Below are positions 19,605 to 29,130 of a DNA stretch of 64,000 nt, piece by piece. This DNA is from Polynucleobacter paludilacus (GTDB taxonomy: Bacteria; Pseudomonadota; Gammaproteobacteria; Burkholderiales; Burkholderiaceae): positions 1,606,876-1,670,875 of the forward strand of contig NZ_CP061298.1 in NCBI RefSeq assembly GCF_018687595.1, written 5' to 3'. The position numbers and the translations under genes were made by a program. Under the pieces are notes generated by a model. The model did no database searches. It had not been told where the DNA came from and was given only the letters and a program-made list of their open reading frames with translations. The stretch's first letter is position 1; each line of letters begins with the position of its first letter.

Positions 19605-20933
19605 TTACTTCATCTTATCCTGCTGACGATCTAGAATGACTTCAGGCTCTTGCGCTTCAATCCAGCTATCGCGATTGAGCACTGCATTGAGTCGCTTGTG
19701 ATCGAGCTCACCAGTCCAATTGGCGACCACGATTGTTGCCACACCGTTACCAACCAAATTAGTTAAGGCGCGGGCTTCGGACATGAAGCGATCAATACCC
19801 AAAATGATGGCCAGACCTTCTACCGGCACATTACCTACGGCAGAGAGAGTTGCAGCCAAAACAATGAAGCCGCTGCCTGTAACGCCAGCAGCGCCCTTGG
19901 AGGTCAAAAGTAGGACCAACAGCAAGGTGATCTCTTGCAACAAGGTCATTTGGGTATTAGTAGCCTGCGCGATGAAGATGGCTGCCATCGTTAAATAAAT
20001 CGAGGTGCCGTCTAAATTAAAGGAATAGCCCGTAGGAATAACTAAGCCGACACAACTCTTCTTGGCTCCTAAGACTTCCATTTTTTCAATCATTCGCGGC
20101 AGGACCGACTCCGAAGAAGAGGTGCCTAAAACAATCAGCAACTCTTCTTTGATATAGCGCACGAACTTGAAAATACTAAAGCCATTAAAGCGTGCGATCA
20201 GACCGAGCACAATGAAGATAAATAGTAGGCAAGTGATATAGAAACTACCCATAAGCTTGCCCAATGAGAACAAAGAGACAATCCCGTACTTACCAATAGT
20301 GAAAGCCATTGCACCAAAAGCGCCAACAGGGGCAAACTTCATGATGATGCCGATGATGTCGAAAAGAACGTGGGATAGCTTTTCTGTTAAGTCAAATACT
20401 AAAGTGCCACGGCCGCCAAACTTATGCAACGCAAAACCAAATAAGATGGCGAAGAAAAGCACTTGCAAAATATCGCCCTTAGCAAATGCATCAATTGCAG
20501 TGCTAGGAATGATATTCATTAAGAAGTCGACAACGGTACCGATTTTTCCAGGGCCGGTATAGGCTGCGATGCCTTTGGTATCCAAAGAGGCAGGATCAAT
20601 ATTCATGCCAGAACCTGGCTGGAATACATTAACAACAACTAAGCCAATAATGAGGGCTAGAGAGCTCACAACTTCAAAGTAAAGAAGTGCTAAACCACCA
20701 GTTTTGCCCACCTTCTTCATATCTTCCATGCCCGCAATACCCAGCACGACGGTACAGAAAATAATTGGGGCAATCAGCATCTTAATGCCCTTAATAAATG
20801 CATCTCCGAAGGGCTTCATGGCAACGGCCGCTTCAGGGTAAAAATGGCCCATGAAAACACCGATTGCAACAGCTACGAGCACTTGAAAGTACAGAATTTT
20901 ATAAATTGGGGGTTTTTTGAGAGTCGCGGTCAA
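19605..20933 (-). CDS. dctA: C4-dicarboxylate:cation symporter DctA
   Basis: Inner-membrane uptake of succinate, fumarate, malate or related acids; about 442 residues with eight predicted helices and two re-entrant loops of the DAACS family. [22 protein letters not shown] and [15 protein letters not shown] match DctA closely; the Ser-rich loop is [12 protein letters not shown] and the late motif is [14 protein letters not shown] propose the TTG at 20933, the only suitable start near the conserved N-terminus; an ATG at 21038 would overlap the divergent pseudouridine synthase start. Confidence 0.9.
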   Translation of the reverse strand: MTATLKKPPIYKILYFQVLVAVAIGVFMGHFYPEAAVAMKPFGDAFIKGIKMLIAPIIFCTVVLGIAGMEDMKKVGKTGGLALLYFEVVSSLALIIGLVVVNVFQPGSGMNIDPASLDTKGIAAYTGPGKIGTVVDFLMNIIPSTAIDAFAKGDILQVLFFAILFGFALHKFGGRGTLVFDLTEKLSHVLFDIIGIIMKFAPVGAFGAMAFTIGKYGIVSLFSLGKLMGSFYITCLLFIFIVLGLIARFNGFSIFKFVRYIKEELLIVLGTSSSESVLPRMIEKMEVLGAKKSCVGLVIPTGYSFNLDGTSIYLTMAAIFIAQATNTQMTLLQEITLLLVLLLTSKGAAGVTGSGFIVLAATLSAVGNVPVEGLAIILGIDRFMSEARALTNLVGNGVATIVVANWTGELDHKRLNAVLNRDSWIEAQEPEVILDRQQDKMK

Positions 20934-21036
20934 TTTAGTCTCGCTTATAAGAGGGGTTTTAATAACGGTTAAACGTGTGATTTTATAACTTAATGGATAC
21001 TTTGCCCACAAGTCCCCAGTGCTTGATAATGCTCTC

Positions 21037-21780
21037 ATGGAAGATCAGGAAAAAGTTCGCGTTTCAAAACTGCTCTCAGAGCTAGGTCTCTGCTCTCGGC
21101 GCGAGGCTGATGGCTATATTGAGCAAGGTCTAGTGACGGTAGATGGGGAGGTTGTGAGCGAACTCGGGGTTCGAGCCTTTCGCCATCAAAAAATTGAATT
21201 GCAGTCTAGCGCCCAAAAACAGCAGGCCTCCAGGGTTACCGTCATTCTGAATAAGCCCGTGGGCTTTATTTCCCATTTTGATGATGAACAAGAGTATCAA
21301 CCAGCCGCATCCCTGATTACGCCGGAGAATTACTTTCCCAGCCCCTTGGATAAAGGCCGCAGCACAAAATTCAATACCCGTGGTTTAGCCCCTGCCGGCC
21401 GGCTTGATATTGACTCTACTGGCATGCTAGTTCTGACTCAAGATGGACGAATTGCCAAACTGTTGATTGGGGAAAACAGCCCTATAGAGAAAGAATATCT
21501 CGTCAGAGTAGAAGGCAAGCTCTCATTTGCCGATTTGGATCTTCTAAAACATGGCCTCAGCCTAGACGGCGTTGTCCTCAAGCCAGCCCAAGTCAGCTGG
21601 CAAAACGAGGATCAATTGCGATTTGTTTTAAGAGAAGGCCGCAAGCGCCAGATCCGAAGAATGTGTGAGATGGTTGGGCTAAAAGTATTAGGTCTTAAGC
21701 GGGTGCGCATGGGGCGAATTTCTTTGGGTCCACTACCACCAGGACAGTGGCGTTTTTTACGGCCGGAAGAACAGTTCTAG
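21037..21780 (+). CDS. rRNA pseudouridine synthase, RsuA/RluB/E/F group
   Basis: Isomerises uridine in rRNA; 247 residues. An S4 RNA-binding domain ([23 protein letters not shown]) is followed by the catalytic domain with the nucleophilic Asp in GRLDIDSTG and the C-terminal [16 protein letters not shown] signature. Its ATG at 21037 falls on CATG, where a minus-strand ATG at 21038 is also readable. RluF is the closest guess by size and the RRMCE ending, but RluB or RluE specificity cannot be excluded. prfC follows after 6 bp. Confidence 0.88.
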   Translation: MEDQEKVRVSKLLSELGLCSRREADGYIEQGLVTVDGEVVSELGVRAFRHQKIELQSSAQKQQASRVTVILNKPVGFISHFDDEQEYQPAASLITPENYFPSPLDKGRSTKFNTRGLAPAGRLDIDSTGMLVLTQDGRIAKLLIGENSPIEKEYLVRVEGKLSFADLDLLKHGLSLDGVVLKPAQVSWQNEDQLRFVLREGRKRQIRRMCEMVGLKVLGLKRVRMGRISLGPLPPGQWRFLRPEEQF

Positions 21781-21786
21781 CAAGGG

Positions 21787-23463
21787 GTGCCCGCTTATAA
21801 TCAGGGTCATTCCCAGAATAAGCGCAGATTTACCATCGAAACGAATCCATCCAGCAATACCGCCGCAGAGGTATCTCGTCGCCGCAGTTTTGCAATCATC
21901 TCCCACCCAGACGCTGGCAAGACTACGCTTACAGAAAAATTACTTCTGTACGCGGGAGCGATTCAGATTGCGGGTAGCGTAAAGGCAAGAAAAGCCAGTA
22001 GGCACGCCACCTCAGACTGGATGGAAATTGAAAAGCAGCGTGGCATCTCTGTTGCAAGCTCTGTGATGCAAATGGAATATCGCGATTGCATTATTAATTT
22101 GCTGGACACTCCAGGTCACCAAGATTTTTCTGAGGACACTTACCGAGTTTTAACTGCGGTGGACTCTGCACTCATGGTAATTGATGCTGCCAATGGTGTT
22201 GAGTCCCAGACCTTGCGGTTATTAGAAGTTTGTCGCGCACGCAACACACCAATTGTTACCTTCATCAATAAAATGGATCGGGAAGTAAAACCACCGATGG
22301 AGTTGATGGATGAGATTGAGACTGCTCTCGGAATTGAAGTAGTTCCCTTCACTTGGCCCGTCGGTATGGGCAAATCTTTTGCAGGTGTGATCGATATTGC
22401 TCACTCGCAAATGCGGATGTTCAAGGCAGGTGAAGATCGTGTTACCGAAGACTCTCACACCATCATTGATGTGAACGACGCACAACTGAAAGATCGTCTC
22501 GGGTCGAGTCTTGATGAAGCGCTTACAGAAGTTGATTTAATTCAGAATGCTATGCCAGCCTTTGATCGTGAGGCTTTTTTAGCGGGGCGGCAGTCGCCAG
22601 TATTTTTTGGTTCAGCAATTAATAACTTCGGTGTTAGAGAAATTCTTAACACTCTGGTTGAATTAGCACCAGCGCCAGGGTCTCGCAAAGCACTGCAACG
22701 CGAAGTAAGTCCTGCTGAGAATAAATTCTCGGCAGTGGTATTCAAGATTCAGGCCAATATGGATCCCGCCCATCGCGACCGCGTGGCCTTCTTACGGATT
22801 TGCTCTGGTCACTTTGAGCGCGGCATGAAGCTCAAGATCTGTCGCAACGGCAAAGAGGTGCGCACCAATAATGCCCTCTCCTTTTTATCCCAGCGGCGCG
22901 ATATTCTTGATGAGGCATTTCCTGGTGACATCATTGGCTTACCAAATCATGGCCTACTTCGTCTAGGAGACACGCTTACCGAAGGCGAGCAATTGCAATT
23001 TACGGGCTTACCTTTTTTTGCCCCAGAAATTTTTCGTATGGTTGAATCTGCCGATCCCCTGCGCACCAAACAATTACGAACCGGACTCATGCAACTTGGT
23101 GAAGAAGGTGCCATTCAGGTCTTCCGCCCAATGTCAGGCGGAACAATGCTCTTAGGAGCGTTTGGTCAACTCCAGTTTGAGGTAGTCAGTCACCGATTAC
23201 AAACCGAATATGGCGCTGAGGTTAGACTCCTTCCAGCTCGGTTTAGTCTGGCACGTTGGGTAAGCTCTGATGACGCAGTCGCTTTAAAGAAATTCATTCA
23301 AGAAAATATTCACCGCATGGCGGAAGATGTTGTAGGGGCGCCAGTATTTCTGGTCACCCATAAATCAGAGCTCGATGTTGCTAGCCAGCGCTGGGAAGCC
23401 ATTCAATTTCATGCTCTTCGGGAGCATGCCGGTCTCATTTTTCAATCTGACCTAGCCGGCTAA
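21787..23463 (+). CDS. prfC: Peptide chain release factor 3
   Basis: Translational GTPase that recycles RF1/RF2 from the ribosome. About 558 residues from the only available start after the preceding stop, a GTG at 21787; the first 25 or so residues are not conserved, and the typical protein begins near RRRSFAIISHPDAGKTT. G motifs: SHPDAGKTT (P-loop), DTPGH, NKMDR. The C-terminal half fits RF3. An AAGGGG sits directly against the GTG, so the real start could be a non-standard codon a little downstream. Confidence 0.93.
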   Translation: MPAYNQGHSQNKRRFTIETNPSSNTAAEVSRRRSFAIISHPDAGKTTLTEKLLLYAGAIQIAGSVKARKASRHATSDWMEIEKQRGISVASSVMQMEYRDCIINLLDTPGHQDFSEDTYRVLTAVDSALMVIDAANGVESQTLRLLEVCRARNTPIVTFINKMDREVKPPMELMDEIETALGIEVVPFTWPVGMGKSFAGVIDIAHSQMRMFKAGEDRVTEDSHTIIDVNDAQLKDRLGSSLDEALTEVDLIQNAMPAFDREAFLAGRQSPVFFGSAINNFGVREILNTLVELAPAPGSRKALQREVSPAENKFSAVVFKIQANMDPAHRDRVAFLRICSGHFERGMKLKICRNGKEVRTNNALSFLSQRRDILDEAFPGDIIGLPNHGLLRLGDTLTEGEQLQFTGLPFFAPEIFRMVESADPLRTKQLRTGLMQLGEEGAIQVFRPMSGGTMLLGAFGQLQFEVVSHRLQTEYGAEVRLLPARFSLARWVSSDDAVALKKFIQENIHRMAEDVVGAPVFLVTHKSELDVASQRWEAIQFHALREHAGLIFQSDLAG

Positions 23464-23466
23464 GCT

Positions 23467-23703
23467 TCAACGAGGTAATTTACAGTCGAACACTGCTACT
23501 AATGCAGTGTCACTGTTTCTGTAGGAGGCTACTTTTCCATATTGCTCGCAGTAGGCCTGTGCTTTTTTAGTCAACTCCGCCATGGAGGAGTCATTGCTAT
23601 TTAGATATGTCACATGATTGGCGTCAGAGCCATCAGTGAACTCTGCAGCACAAGCAGCCAGACCTAGACACAGAATGAGTGCGAAATAGGATGGTTTTGT
23701 CAT
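23467..23703 (-). CDS. Small predicted lipoprotein
   Basis: 78 residues with a signal peptide and lipobox LAAC (Cys at about 18). The mature part has three more cysteines, two of which (YCEQY and FDCKLPR) could pair. No family recognised. It is convergent with prfC and nearly touches its stop codon. Confidence 0.65.
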   Translation of the reverse strand: MTKPSYFALILCLGLAACAAEFTDGSDANHVTYLNSNDSSMAELTKKAQAYCEQYGKVASYRNSDTALVAVFDCKLPR

Positions 23704-23775
23704 GGGTGCTTTCAGGTTTTAACGGGATATTGCTCGATTTAATCATGAATTAGCCAGGTTTGGCATACTATTAAC

Positions 23776-23988
23776 ATGCCTAACTGGAGCTACCTGATTG
23801 CACGTCTGATTAGCGCGATTGGCTCGTGGTTAGATGCGAGCAATCTGCGTAATCGGGTTTACCAACTTGAAGAAGAGAATGAGCTTTTGCGAACCGCTTT
23901 AGAAGATGTTCAACGCATGGATCCAGAAGGGCGCATTGGGTGGTATGCCAAAGAAACCTTAGATCACCTTAGTACACCAAAGAAATAG
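23776..23988 (+). CDS. Small coiled-coil protein, unknown function
   Basis: 70 residues. An amphipathic start (MPNWSYLIARLISAIGSWLDASN) leads into a short leucine-zipper-like segment NRVYQLEEENELLRTALEDVQ and a charged tail. It starts at an ATG 72 bp downstream of the divergent lipoprotein. I cannot assign a function. Confidence 0.6.
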   Translation: MPNWSYLIARLISAIGSWLDASNLRNRVYQLEEENELLRTALEDVQRMDPEGRIGWYAKETLDHLSTPKK

Positions 23989-24032
23989 CGCAATTCTCGG
24001 ATAAACGCTTACTAATCTTTTATTATTTGCCC

Positions 24033-24791
24033 ATGAAATCGATTCTATTTGCCGTCCTTTTAGTGATTGCTCTACCTAGCTTTGCGATGGATGATCTTCC
24101 TGATGGCTTGCCTGATCATATTGTGGGCGATATTGGTGCAGCAGTGTACACGTCTAATTTGCATATCGGTAGCGAGGGCACTCAATCCTTAGCCCTGCCT
24201 TACGCCTTCTTTGACTATGAGCGCTTCTTTGCTCGGATCGATGAAGTTGGTATTAAAACTTTCAAGATGGGCTATGGTTATTTCGAGCTTGGTGGAAAAA
24301 TTAATCTCGATACTTATACGGTCAAATCTACGATCAATGGAACCTCAATCAATCGTAGTGATCCTATTCCATTAGGTGTGGGCACTTTTCAAGAAACGCC
24401 CATCGGGGCTTTCTTTATCAATGCATATCATGACTTTGGCAAATCAAAGGGTGCCCTTTATGAGCTTTCTTATTTTGGTGAAATAGAAACGCTTGCGCAT
24501 GTCGTTGTTTATCCCCAGGTGGGCATTGAGAGGCAGTCTTCCCAATATGCGAACTACTACTATGGCATTACTCCAGGAGAATCTACTGCTACCGGCTACT
24601 CAGCTTATACCGCACCAGCCACTAGTAATTTAATGGCAGGGTTAATGGTAGAAATTCCAGTAGTAGATAGTTGGTACGTTAATTTATATGGCAAGCGCAA
24701 ATGGCTCGGTAACGGAATTAACAATAGCCCTGTCCTAAACCGTTCATTTCAAGACAACATCTTTGTAGCCTTAGCGTATCGATTTAAATAA
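24033..24791 (+). CDS. MipA/OmpV-like outer-membrane protein
   Basis: 252 residues from the ATG at 24033, with a signal peptide cleaved after SFA. Alternating beta segments with aromatic girdles (YFELGGKINLD, YHDFGKSKGALYELSYF, WYVNLYGKRKW) end in VALAYRFK, a C-terminal aromatic residue pattern of beta-barrels. It resembles the MipA/OmpV family, which includes MltA-interacting scaffold proteins, though only by general layout. It ends 6 bp from the convergent CDGSH gene. Confidence 0.7.
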   Translation: MKSILFAVLLVIALPSFAMDDLPDGLPDHIVGDIGAAVYTSNLHIGSEGTQSLALPYAFFDYERFFARIDEVGIKTFKMGYGYFELGGKINLDTYTVKSTINGTSINRSDPIPLGVGTFQETPIGAFFINAYHDFGKSKGALYELSYFGEIETLAHVVVYPQVGIERQSSQYANYYYGITPGESTATGYSAYTAPATSNLMAGLMVEIPVVDSWYVNLYGKRKWLGNGINNSPVLNRSFQDNIFVALAYRFK

Positions 24792-24797
24792 GATTCG

Positions 24798-25037
24798 CTA
24801 GAGCTTGGTGTGTGAGCCATCACAATACGGTGGCGTAATAGTTTGTTTGCAAGCACATAGGTATACCGTTTTGGCTTCAGCTTCTGCAACCCGCAAAGGA
24901 TTGAATCCTGATGCAGTGTGTGAGCCATCACAATACGGCTGGCGCTTACTTTTTCCACAAGCACACCAAAAATAGACCTGCCCTGCCTCGACCTCTAATG
25001 GACATGGCGACTTTTGCGCAATGATGGGCTTAGGCAT
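24798..25037 (-). CDS. Tandem CDGSH iron-sulfur domain protein
   Basis: 79 residues containing two CDGSH motifs, CACGKSKRQPYCDGSHTA and CACKQTITPPYCDGSHT, each able to hold a [2Fe-2S] cluster with three Cys and one His. It therefore probably binds two clusters, as in the MiNT/CISD3 type. It follows the MFS transporter by 3 bp in the same orientation; redox or iron-sulfur transfer is the usual suggestion, but the partner is unknown. Confidence 0.88.
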   Translation of the reverse strand: MPKPIIAQKSPCPLEVEAGQVYFWCACGKSKRQPYCDGSHTASGFNPLRVAEAEAKTVYLCACKQTITPPYCDGSHTKL

Positions 25038-25040
25038 TCC

Positions 25041-26315
25041 CTATTTCGCTTTGATAATGCCGCGATAAATCAAAAACGTTGCGAGCAGGCCCATGCCACC
25101 GGCCATCGCCATCCAGTAACCAGGGGATGCCTTATCACCAGTGTTCTCAATTAGCCAGGTGGATACCAAGGGGGTAAATCCGCCAAATAATGCTGTTGCT
25201 AAGCTATAGGCCAGTGAGAAGCCTGTGGTTCTGATTCTCGCGGGAATAATTTCAGTCAAGGCGGCAACTGTTGCGCCGTTATAGCTGCCATATAGAAATG
25301 ATAGCCAGAGCTCAACTGCAAGCATATGTTCATAGCTCGGATTGGCAACCAGCCAGCTGAGCGCTGGATATGCCGTAAATAAAGCTAAGCCAGAAAATAA
25401 ACCCATAATTGGCCAACGACCAATCCGATCCGATAAGGCGCCCATGACAGGAAGCCAAATGAAATTCGAGAGCCCAACAAAAAAGGTAATTAATAAACTA
25501 TCCACTATCGATAATTTCATTACGCTCTTGCCAAAGGTTGGCGTATATACCGTGATGAGATAAAACGAAACCGTAGTCATCACAATGAGCATCATGCCAG
25601 CAAATACAATCTGCCAATTGATGGCCAGGGTTTGCAAAATTTCTTTAAAAGTAGGATGGTGTTTTTCAGCAAGGAATGCTTCGGTCTCTTGTAAAGAGCG
25701 CCGAATTTGAAAAACAACCGGAATAATCATGCAGCCAATAAAGAATGGGATGCGCCAGCCCCAATCTGACATGACTTCTTTGCTGATGGTTTCATTCAAA
25801 AAATATCCCAAAGCTGCAGAAAAGATAATGGCTGCCTGTTGGCTAGCGGATTGCCAGCTAACATAAAGGCCCTTATGTCCAGGCGTAGCCATCTCTGATA
25901 GATAAACAGAAACACCACCCAACTCCACTCCCGCAGAAAAACCTTGTAACAAGCGCCCAAGCAAAACCAAAAGAGGGGCCAGCAAGCCAATACTGGCATA
26001 TGAGGGAATGAATGCAACCAAGGCAGTGCCCGTAGCCATAATCGAGAGCGTCAATACCAGACCCTTGCGACGACCAATTCTGTCGATATATCCACCTAAA
26101 AAAATGGCGCCCAGCGGTCGCATTAAAAACCCAGCACCAAAGGTAGCAAAGGTCAGCATTAATGAGGCGTATTCACTGGCTGCGGGAAAAAAAGCCTTAG
26201 AAATATAAGTAGCGTAAAAGCCAAATAAGAAAAAATCATACATTTCAATAAAGTTACCGCTCGTCACTCGAATAACGGTAGATAACTTTGATTGAGGTTT
26301 AGCGATTGCTGTCAT
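25041..26315 (-). CDS. MFS metabolite:H+ symporter, citrate/tricarboxylate-like
   Basis: 424 residues with about twelve helices. [19 protein letters not shown] and [11 protein letters not shown] (the MFS loop 2-3 motif) place it in the metabolite:H+ symporter family that includes citrate and tricarballylate carriers. [14 protein letters not shown] is the equivalent helix-5 signature. It is the middle of DUF1275-MFS-CDGSH: it overlaps DUF1275 by 17 bp and is followed by the CDGSH gene. The substrate is inferred only. Confidence 0.85.
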   Translation of the reverse strand: MTAIAKPQSKLSTVIRVTSGNFIEMYDFFLFGFYATYISKAFFPAASEYASLMLTFATFGAGFLMRPLGAIFLGGYIDRIGRRKGLVLTLSIMATGTALVAFIPSYASIGLLAPLLVLLGRLLQGFSAGVELGGVSVYLSEMATPGHKGLYVSWQSASQQAAIIFSAALGYFLNETISKEVMSDWGWRIPFFIGCMIIPVVFQIRRSLQETEAFLAEKHHPTFKEILQTLAINWQIVFAGMMLIVMTTVSFYLITVYTPTFGKSVMKLSIVDSLLITFFVGLSNFIWLPVMGALSDRIGRWPIMGLFSGLALFTAYPALSWLVANPSYEHMLAVELWLSFLYGSYNGATVAALTEIIPARIRTTGFSLAYSLATALFGGFTPLVSTWLIENTGDKASPGYWMAMAGGMGLLATFLIYRGIIKAK

Positions 26316-27087
26316 CAGAAACTTTCTTTTCTTTTAATCTTCTAAATATATTTTTGATATCTTGCAAAACCTGCAATGCCGCAATGATCATTAGCGACAG
26401 AGAAAGCGGTACAACTGCAATGAAACCAAACTTTTTAAAACTCATTGCCCCAATAATGCCACCCAACAGAAACATTAAAAAGAGGGCAAGATGCATTTTG
26501 AGTCTGTTGCGGTTGGCTTCAACAAAATATTGTTGATTAGCTGCTTGAGACTTATTCCAATAAAGTAACTTACCAAGCTCAATTCCTATATCCGTGATTA
26601 CCCCTGTCATATGGGTAGTGCGAATTTCTGCTGAAGATGCTTTGGTCACAATAGCATTTTGTAATCCCATCACAAAACACAGCAATAAGGCAATTGCAGG
26701 GACTGTGAGAGGCACATAAAAGCTGAGATGATCTCCTACAAATCCAAATATCAGCAATAAGAATGCCTCCACTAAAAGCGGGAGTGCGAATTGACTATGA
26801 ATGGCTTGTCTACGGCCCCAGCTCACAATGATTGCCGTTGTCATTGCACCCAATACAAATGCCACCAGAAGCGCAAGCCCTCCCAAAACTGGCAATAGCC
26901 TACTTAAGGCGAGATCATCCCCAATTCCAGCAACGATGCCACTCATATGGGATGTATAACGTGCAATCGCCAAAAACCCGCCGGCATTCACTGCACCAGC
27001 GACAAATGCCATGTAAACACCCAGATGAAAATCTGAGCGCATGGATCGATGCGGGCTAGTGAGGGCCTGTAGAAATTGAACCGGCAT
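26299..27087 (-). CDS. DUF1275 (YoaK-type) membrane protein
   Basis: 262 residues with about six helices. [24 protein letters not shown] and [22 protein letters not shown] are the two conserved DUF1275 motifs. Role unknown; the family are inner-membrane proteins. First gene of a three-gene transcript with the MFS symporter and CDGSH genes. Divergent from a small membrane protein across 57 bp. Confidence 0.85.
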   Translation of the reverse strand: MPVQFLQALTSPHRSMRSDFHLGVYMAFVAGAVNAGGFLAIARYTSHMSGIVAGIGDDLALSRLLPVLGGLALLVAFVLGAMTTAIIVSWGRRQAIHSQFALPLLVEAFLLLIFGFVGDHLSFYVPLTVPAIALLLCFVMGLQNAIVTKASSAEIRTTHMTGVITDIGIELGKLLYWNKSQAANQQYFVEANRNRLKMHLALFLMFLLGGIIGAMSFKKFGFIAVVPLSLSLMIIAALQVLQDIKNIFRRLKEKKVSDDSNR

Positions 27088-27144
27088 GATGCATTCTAAG
27101 TCTGGATTGGATTTGCTGGACCAATATTTACTTATAATATTTTG

Positions 27145-27717
27145 ATGAATTTTCTCAAGCCCTCAATACGCAGTCTATTAGAGTGCCTTCTCAGCGTTGC
27201 CCTATACATGGGCTTCTTCTATTTCAACGGCTATATCACCACCTCAATTGAAGATGCACAAGGGGTCAGCTGGATTTTCATTCCCGCCGGCCTGAGAATC
27301 TTCTTGACTCTGATTTTTGATTACGCTGGGGCTGCTGGTTTAATGTTAGCCACCCTACTCATTAACTATATTGGCTTTTACCAAACTGACCTGGTGACTA
27401 ATTTGGGCATTGGCATCATTTGCGGTCTAGCGCCCCTACTCGGCCGACACTTTGTGATACACAATCTCAAAGTGTCCCCCGATCTGAGCAACATCAGCAT
27501 TCAACAATTGCTGGGCAGCATTACAGCTTATTCTCTTCTAAGCTCGGGGCTGCATCAACTTTGGTTTATTACGCGCGGACTTGACTCTGGCGGAGCAGAT
27601 CATTTCATCGCAATGTTTACCGGAGACATGGTGGGCTCAATACTCTTTATTGCCATCATTAAATATGGCATTGACTTTATTAAACAGAAAAGCAATAAAA
27701 CAAACCTCTTAGATTAG
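27145..27717 (+). CDS. Integral membrane protein, MASE1-like hints
   Basis: 190 residues from the ATG at 27145 (a TTG lies three bases upstream). About five helices; GVSWIFIPAGLRIFLTLIFDYAGAAGLM resembles the N-terminal part of MASE1-type sensor domains, but there is no attached signalling domain. It may be a stand-alone sensor or transporter-like domain. I cannot name it. Confidence 0.6.
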   Translation: MNFLKPSIRSLLECLLSVALYMGFFYFNGYITTSIEDAQGVSWIFIPAGLRIFLTLIFDYAGAAGLMLATLLINYIGFYQTDLVTNLGIGIICGLAPLLGRHFVIHNLKVSPDLSNISIQQLLGSITAYSLLSSGLHQLWFITRGLDSGGADHFIAMFTGDMVGSILFIAIIKYGIDFIKQKSNKTNLLD

Positions 27718-27726
27718 GACGATGTT

Positions 27727-27978
27727 TTATTTTTTGGAGTTTTGATCTTCGGCTTGCGGTTTTACCGGGGAATTCTGATTGGGTGCCGACTTTAAAGTGG
27801 TTGGCGGTTTTGCCTGAGCACCTGGGATAGGATTACTAGTCGCTGGGCCTTTGGTGCTGCCTGTTTTGGTGGGGCTTTTGCCGTTAAATAGCTCGCCAAG
27901 TCCTGCCGCATATACAAAGCCGAATCCCAAAGTTACCAATACAACTAAGCTCTGCAGTGCTTTTGATTTTTTATTCAC
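27727..27978 (-). CDS. Small membrane-anchored Pro/Lys-rich protein
   Basis: 83 residues. A transmembrane segment (LQSLVVLVTLGFGFVYAAGL) precedes a low-complexity Pro/Thr/Ser/Lys tail. It sits 33 bp upstream of the HU terminator, with an ATG near 27978. No family recognised; it may be a short envelope protein. Confidence 0.5.
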   Translation of the reverse strand: MNKKSKALQSLVVLVTLGFGFVYAAGLGELFNGKSPTKTGSTKGPATSNPIPGAQAKPPTTLKSAPNQNSPVKPQAEDQNSKK

Positions 27979-28011
27979 AGTGAATTGTCAAACAGCAATA
28001 TAAAAGTGCAT

Positions 28012-28038
28012 GAAAAAACCACCCGAAGGTGGCTTTTC
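28012..28038 (-). terminator. Terminator of the second HU gene
   Basis: A-run, stem CCACC, loop cgaa, stem GGTGG, then cttttc. On the minus strand the A-run becomes a T-run after the hairpin, and it lies just past the HU stop codon. The same hairpin recurs in the accessory array. Confidence 0.85.
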
Positions 28039-28051
28039 TTATCAGCGAGGA

Positions 28052-28333
28052 TTACTTGCGTTTATTCACTGCATCCTTGAATGCTTTACCAGCAGAAAAC
28101 TTTGCTGTTTTAGCGGCTGGGATCTTAATTTCTGCACCAGTTGCAGGATTACGGCCAACACGGGCTGCGCGCTTACCTGATTTGAATGTTCCAAAACCGA
28201 TTAATTGCACATCATCACCTTTGGTAACTGCTTTGATGATTTGCTCAATGGTTGCGCTCAATACGCGATCTGCTGTTGCTTTAGAGATATCTGCATCGTT
28301 TGCAATTTTTTCTACTAATTCTGCTTTATTCAT
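28052..28333 (-). CDS. HU-family nucleoid protein (copy 2)
   Basis: 93 residues, close to the copy at 13675-13959 (same [13 protein letters not shown] and FKDAVNKRK ends), with the DNA-arm segment [14 protein letters not shown]. Two HU-like genes suggest homodimers and heterodimers, as in bacteria with hupA and hupB. Terminator at 28012-28038; it starts at ATG 28333 with TCTCC upstream on the plus strand, i.e. a GGAGA site. Confidence 0.93.
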   Translation of the reverse strand: MNKAELVEKIANDADISKATADRVLSATIEQIIKAVTKGDDVQLIGFGTFKSGKRAARVGRNPATGAEIKIPAAKTAKFSAGKAFKDAVNKRK

Positions 28334-28447
28334 TTTGTCTCCTGGAGAGTATGCAATTTAATGTGGGGATTTTTAACAGTCATTTTGTCTAGTGACGAAA
28401 TTATTGTATGTGCTTATTTAGACTAAAACAATCAGGAAATCACATAA

Positions 28448-28591
28448 ATGTTAAATATTTTATATCCCCATAATGCTTCTAAATCAGTCCCCATCAGGGT
28501 TTCCGAGCAGTCTAATATCGACTTTTGGTCTGCAATGCTGTTTTTTAGTGTGCAGCAAAGGGGGAATGAAGGCCCCAATTTGGGACATTGA
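28448..28591 (+). CDS. Possible 47-residue ORF
   Basis: ATG 28448 to TGA 28591, preceded by AGGAAA ten bases upstream. The translation has no clear signal peptide or motif, begins MLNILYPHNAS and ends GPNLGH. It lies in the otherwise empty 266-bp gap between HU copy 2 and the TlpA-like gene and reads away from HU. Random ORFs of this size are common; I give it little weight. Confidence 0.25.
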   Translation: MLNILYPHNASKSVPIRVSEQSNIDFWSAMLFFSVQQRGNEGPNLGH

Positions 28592-28599
28592 TTGGAGAT

Positions 28600-29127
28600 C
28601 TACTTCAAAACCTGATGAAGCAGCTTCAGAAAACTACCATCTTCTGCATCAATTGGCCCCATCCAATAGGCCTGCGCAATGCCCTGACGATCGACCAGAT
28701 AGGTAGTTGGAATGCCCCTCACTTTCCAAGCACGATAGGTCAGACTGCTGTTGTCTAAAACAATAGGCAATGCGGCTTCTGAAAATAAGTTTGATTGAAG
28801 AAACGTTTTAATCCGTGGCCTGGATTCAGCAAGATTTACTGCTAGTACTACCAAGCCTTGGGATTCATATTTTTCTTGCAGATAGATGAGTTCCCCAAAC
28901 TCTTCCTTACAGGGCTCACACCAGCTCGCCCAAAAGTTCACCAAAACTACCTTCCCTTTGTATTGCTTGAGGTTAATTGTCTGTCGCGCAAGATTATTCA
29001 GCTCCAGGGAAAGAGGTTCTTTTAACCTCAAGCCCGAAACCGGAGCCCATTCAGCATGGGCGCAAGCGGGGATCGCCAGAAGCACAAGCGCACAATAACG
29101 CACCAGCGCATTTCTGATATTCAGCAT
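28600..29127 (-). CDS. TlpA/ResA-like periplasmic thioredoxin
   Basis: 175 residues with a signal peptide (cleavage near AHA) and a thioredoxin fold with active site WCEPC in NFWASWCEPCKEEF. GIPTTYLVDRQG is the cis-Pro loop region. Probably a thiol reductase or oxidase for exported proteins or cytochrome maturation. It follows the transglutaminase-like gene by 3 bp in an operon. Confidence 0.88.
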   Translation of the reverse strand: MLNIRNALVRYCALVLLAIPACAHAEWAPVSGLRLKEPLSLELNNLARQTINLKQYKGKVVLVNFWASWCEPCKEEFGELIYLQEKYESQGLVVLAVNLAESRPRIKTFLQSNLFSEAALPIVLDNSSLTYRAWKVRGIPTTYLVDRQGIAQAYWMGPIDAEDGSFLKLLHQVLK

Positions 29128-29130
29128 GGA

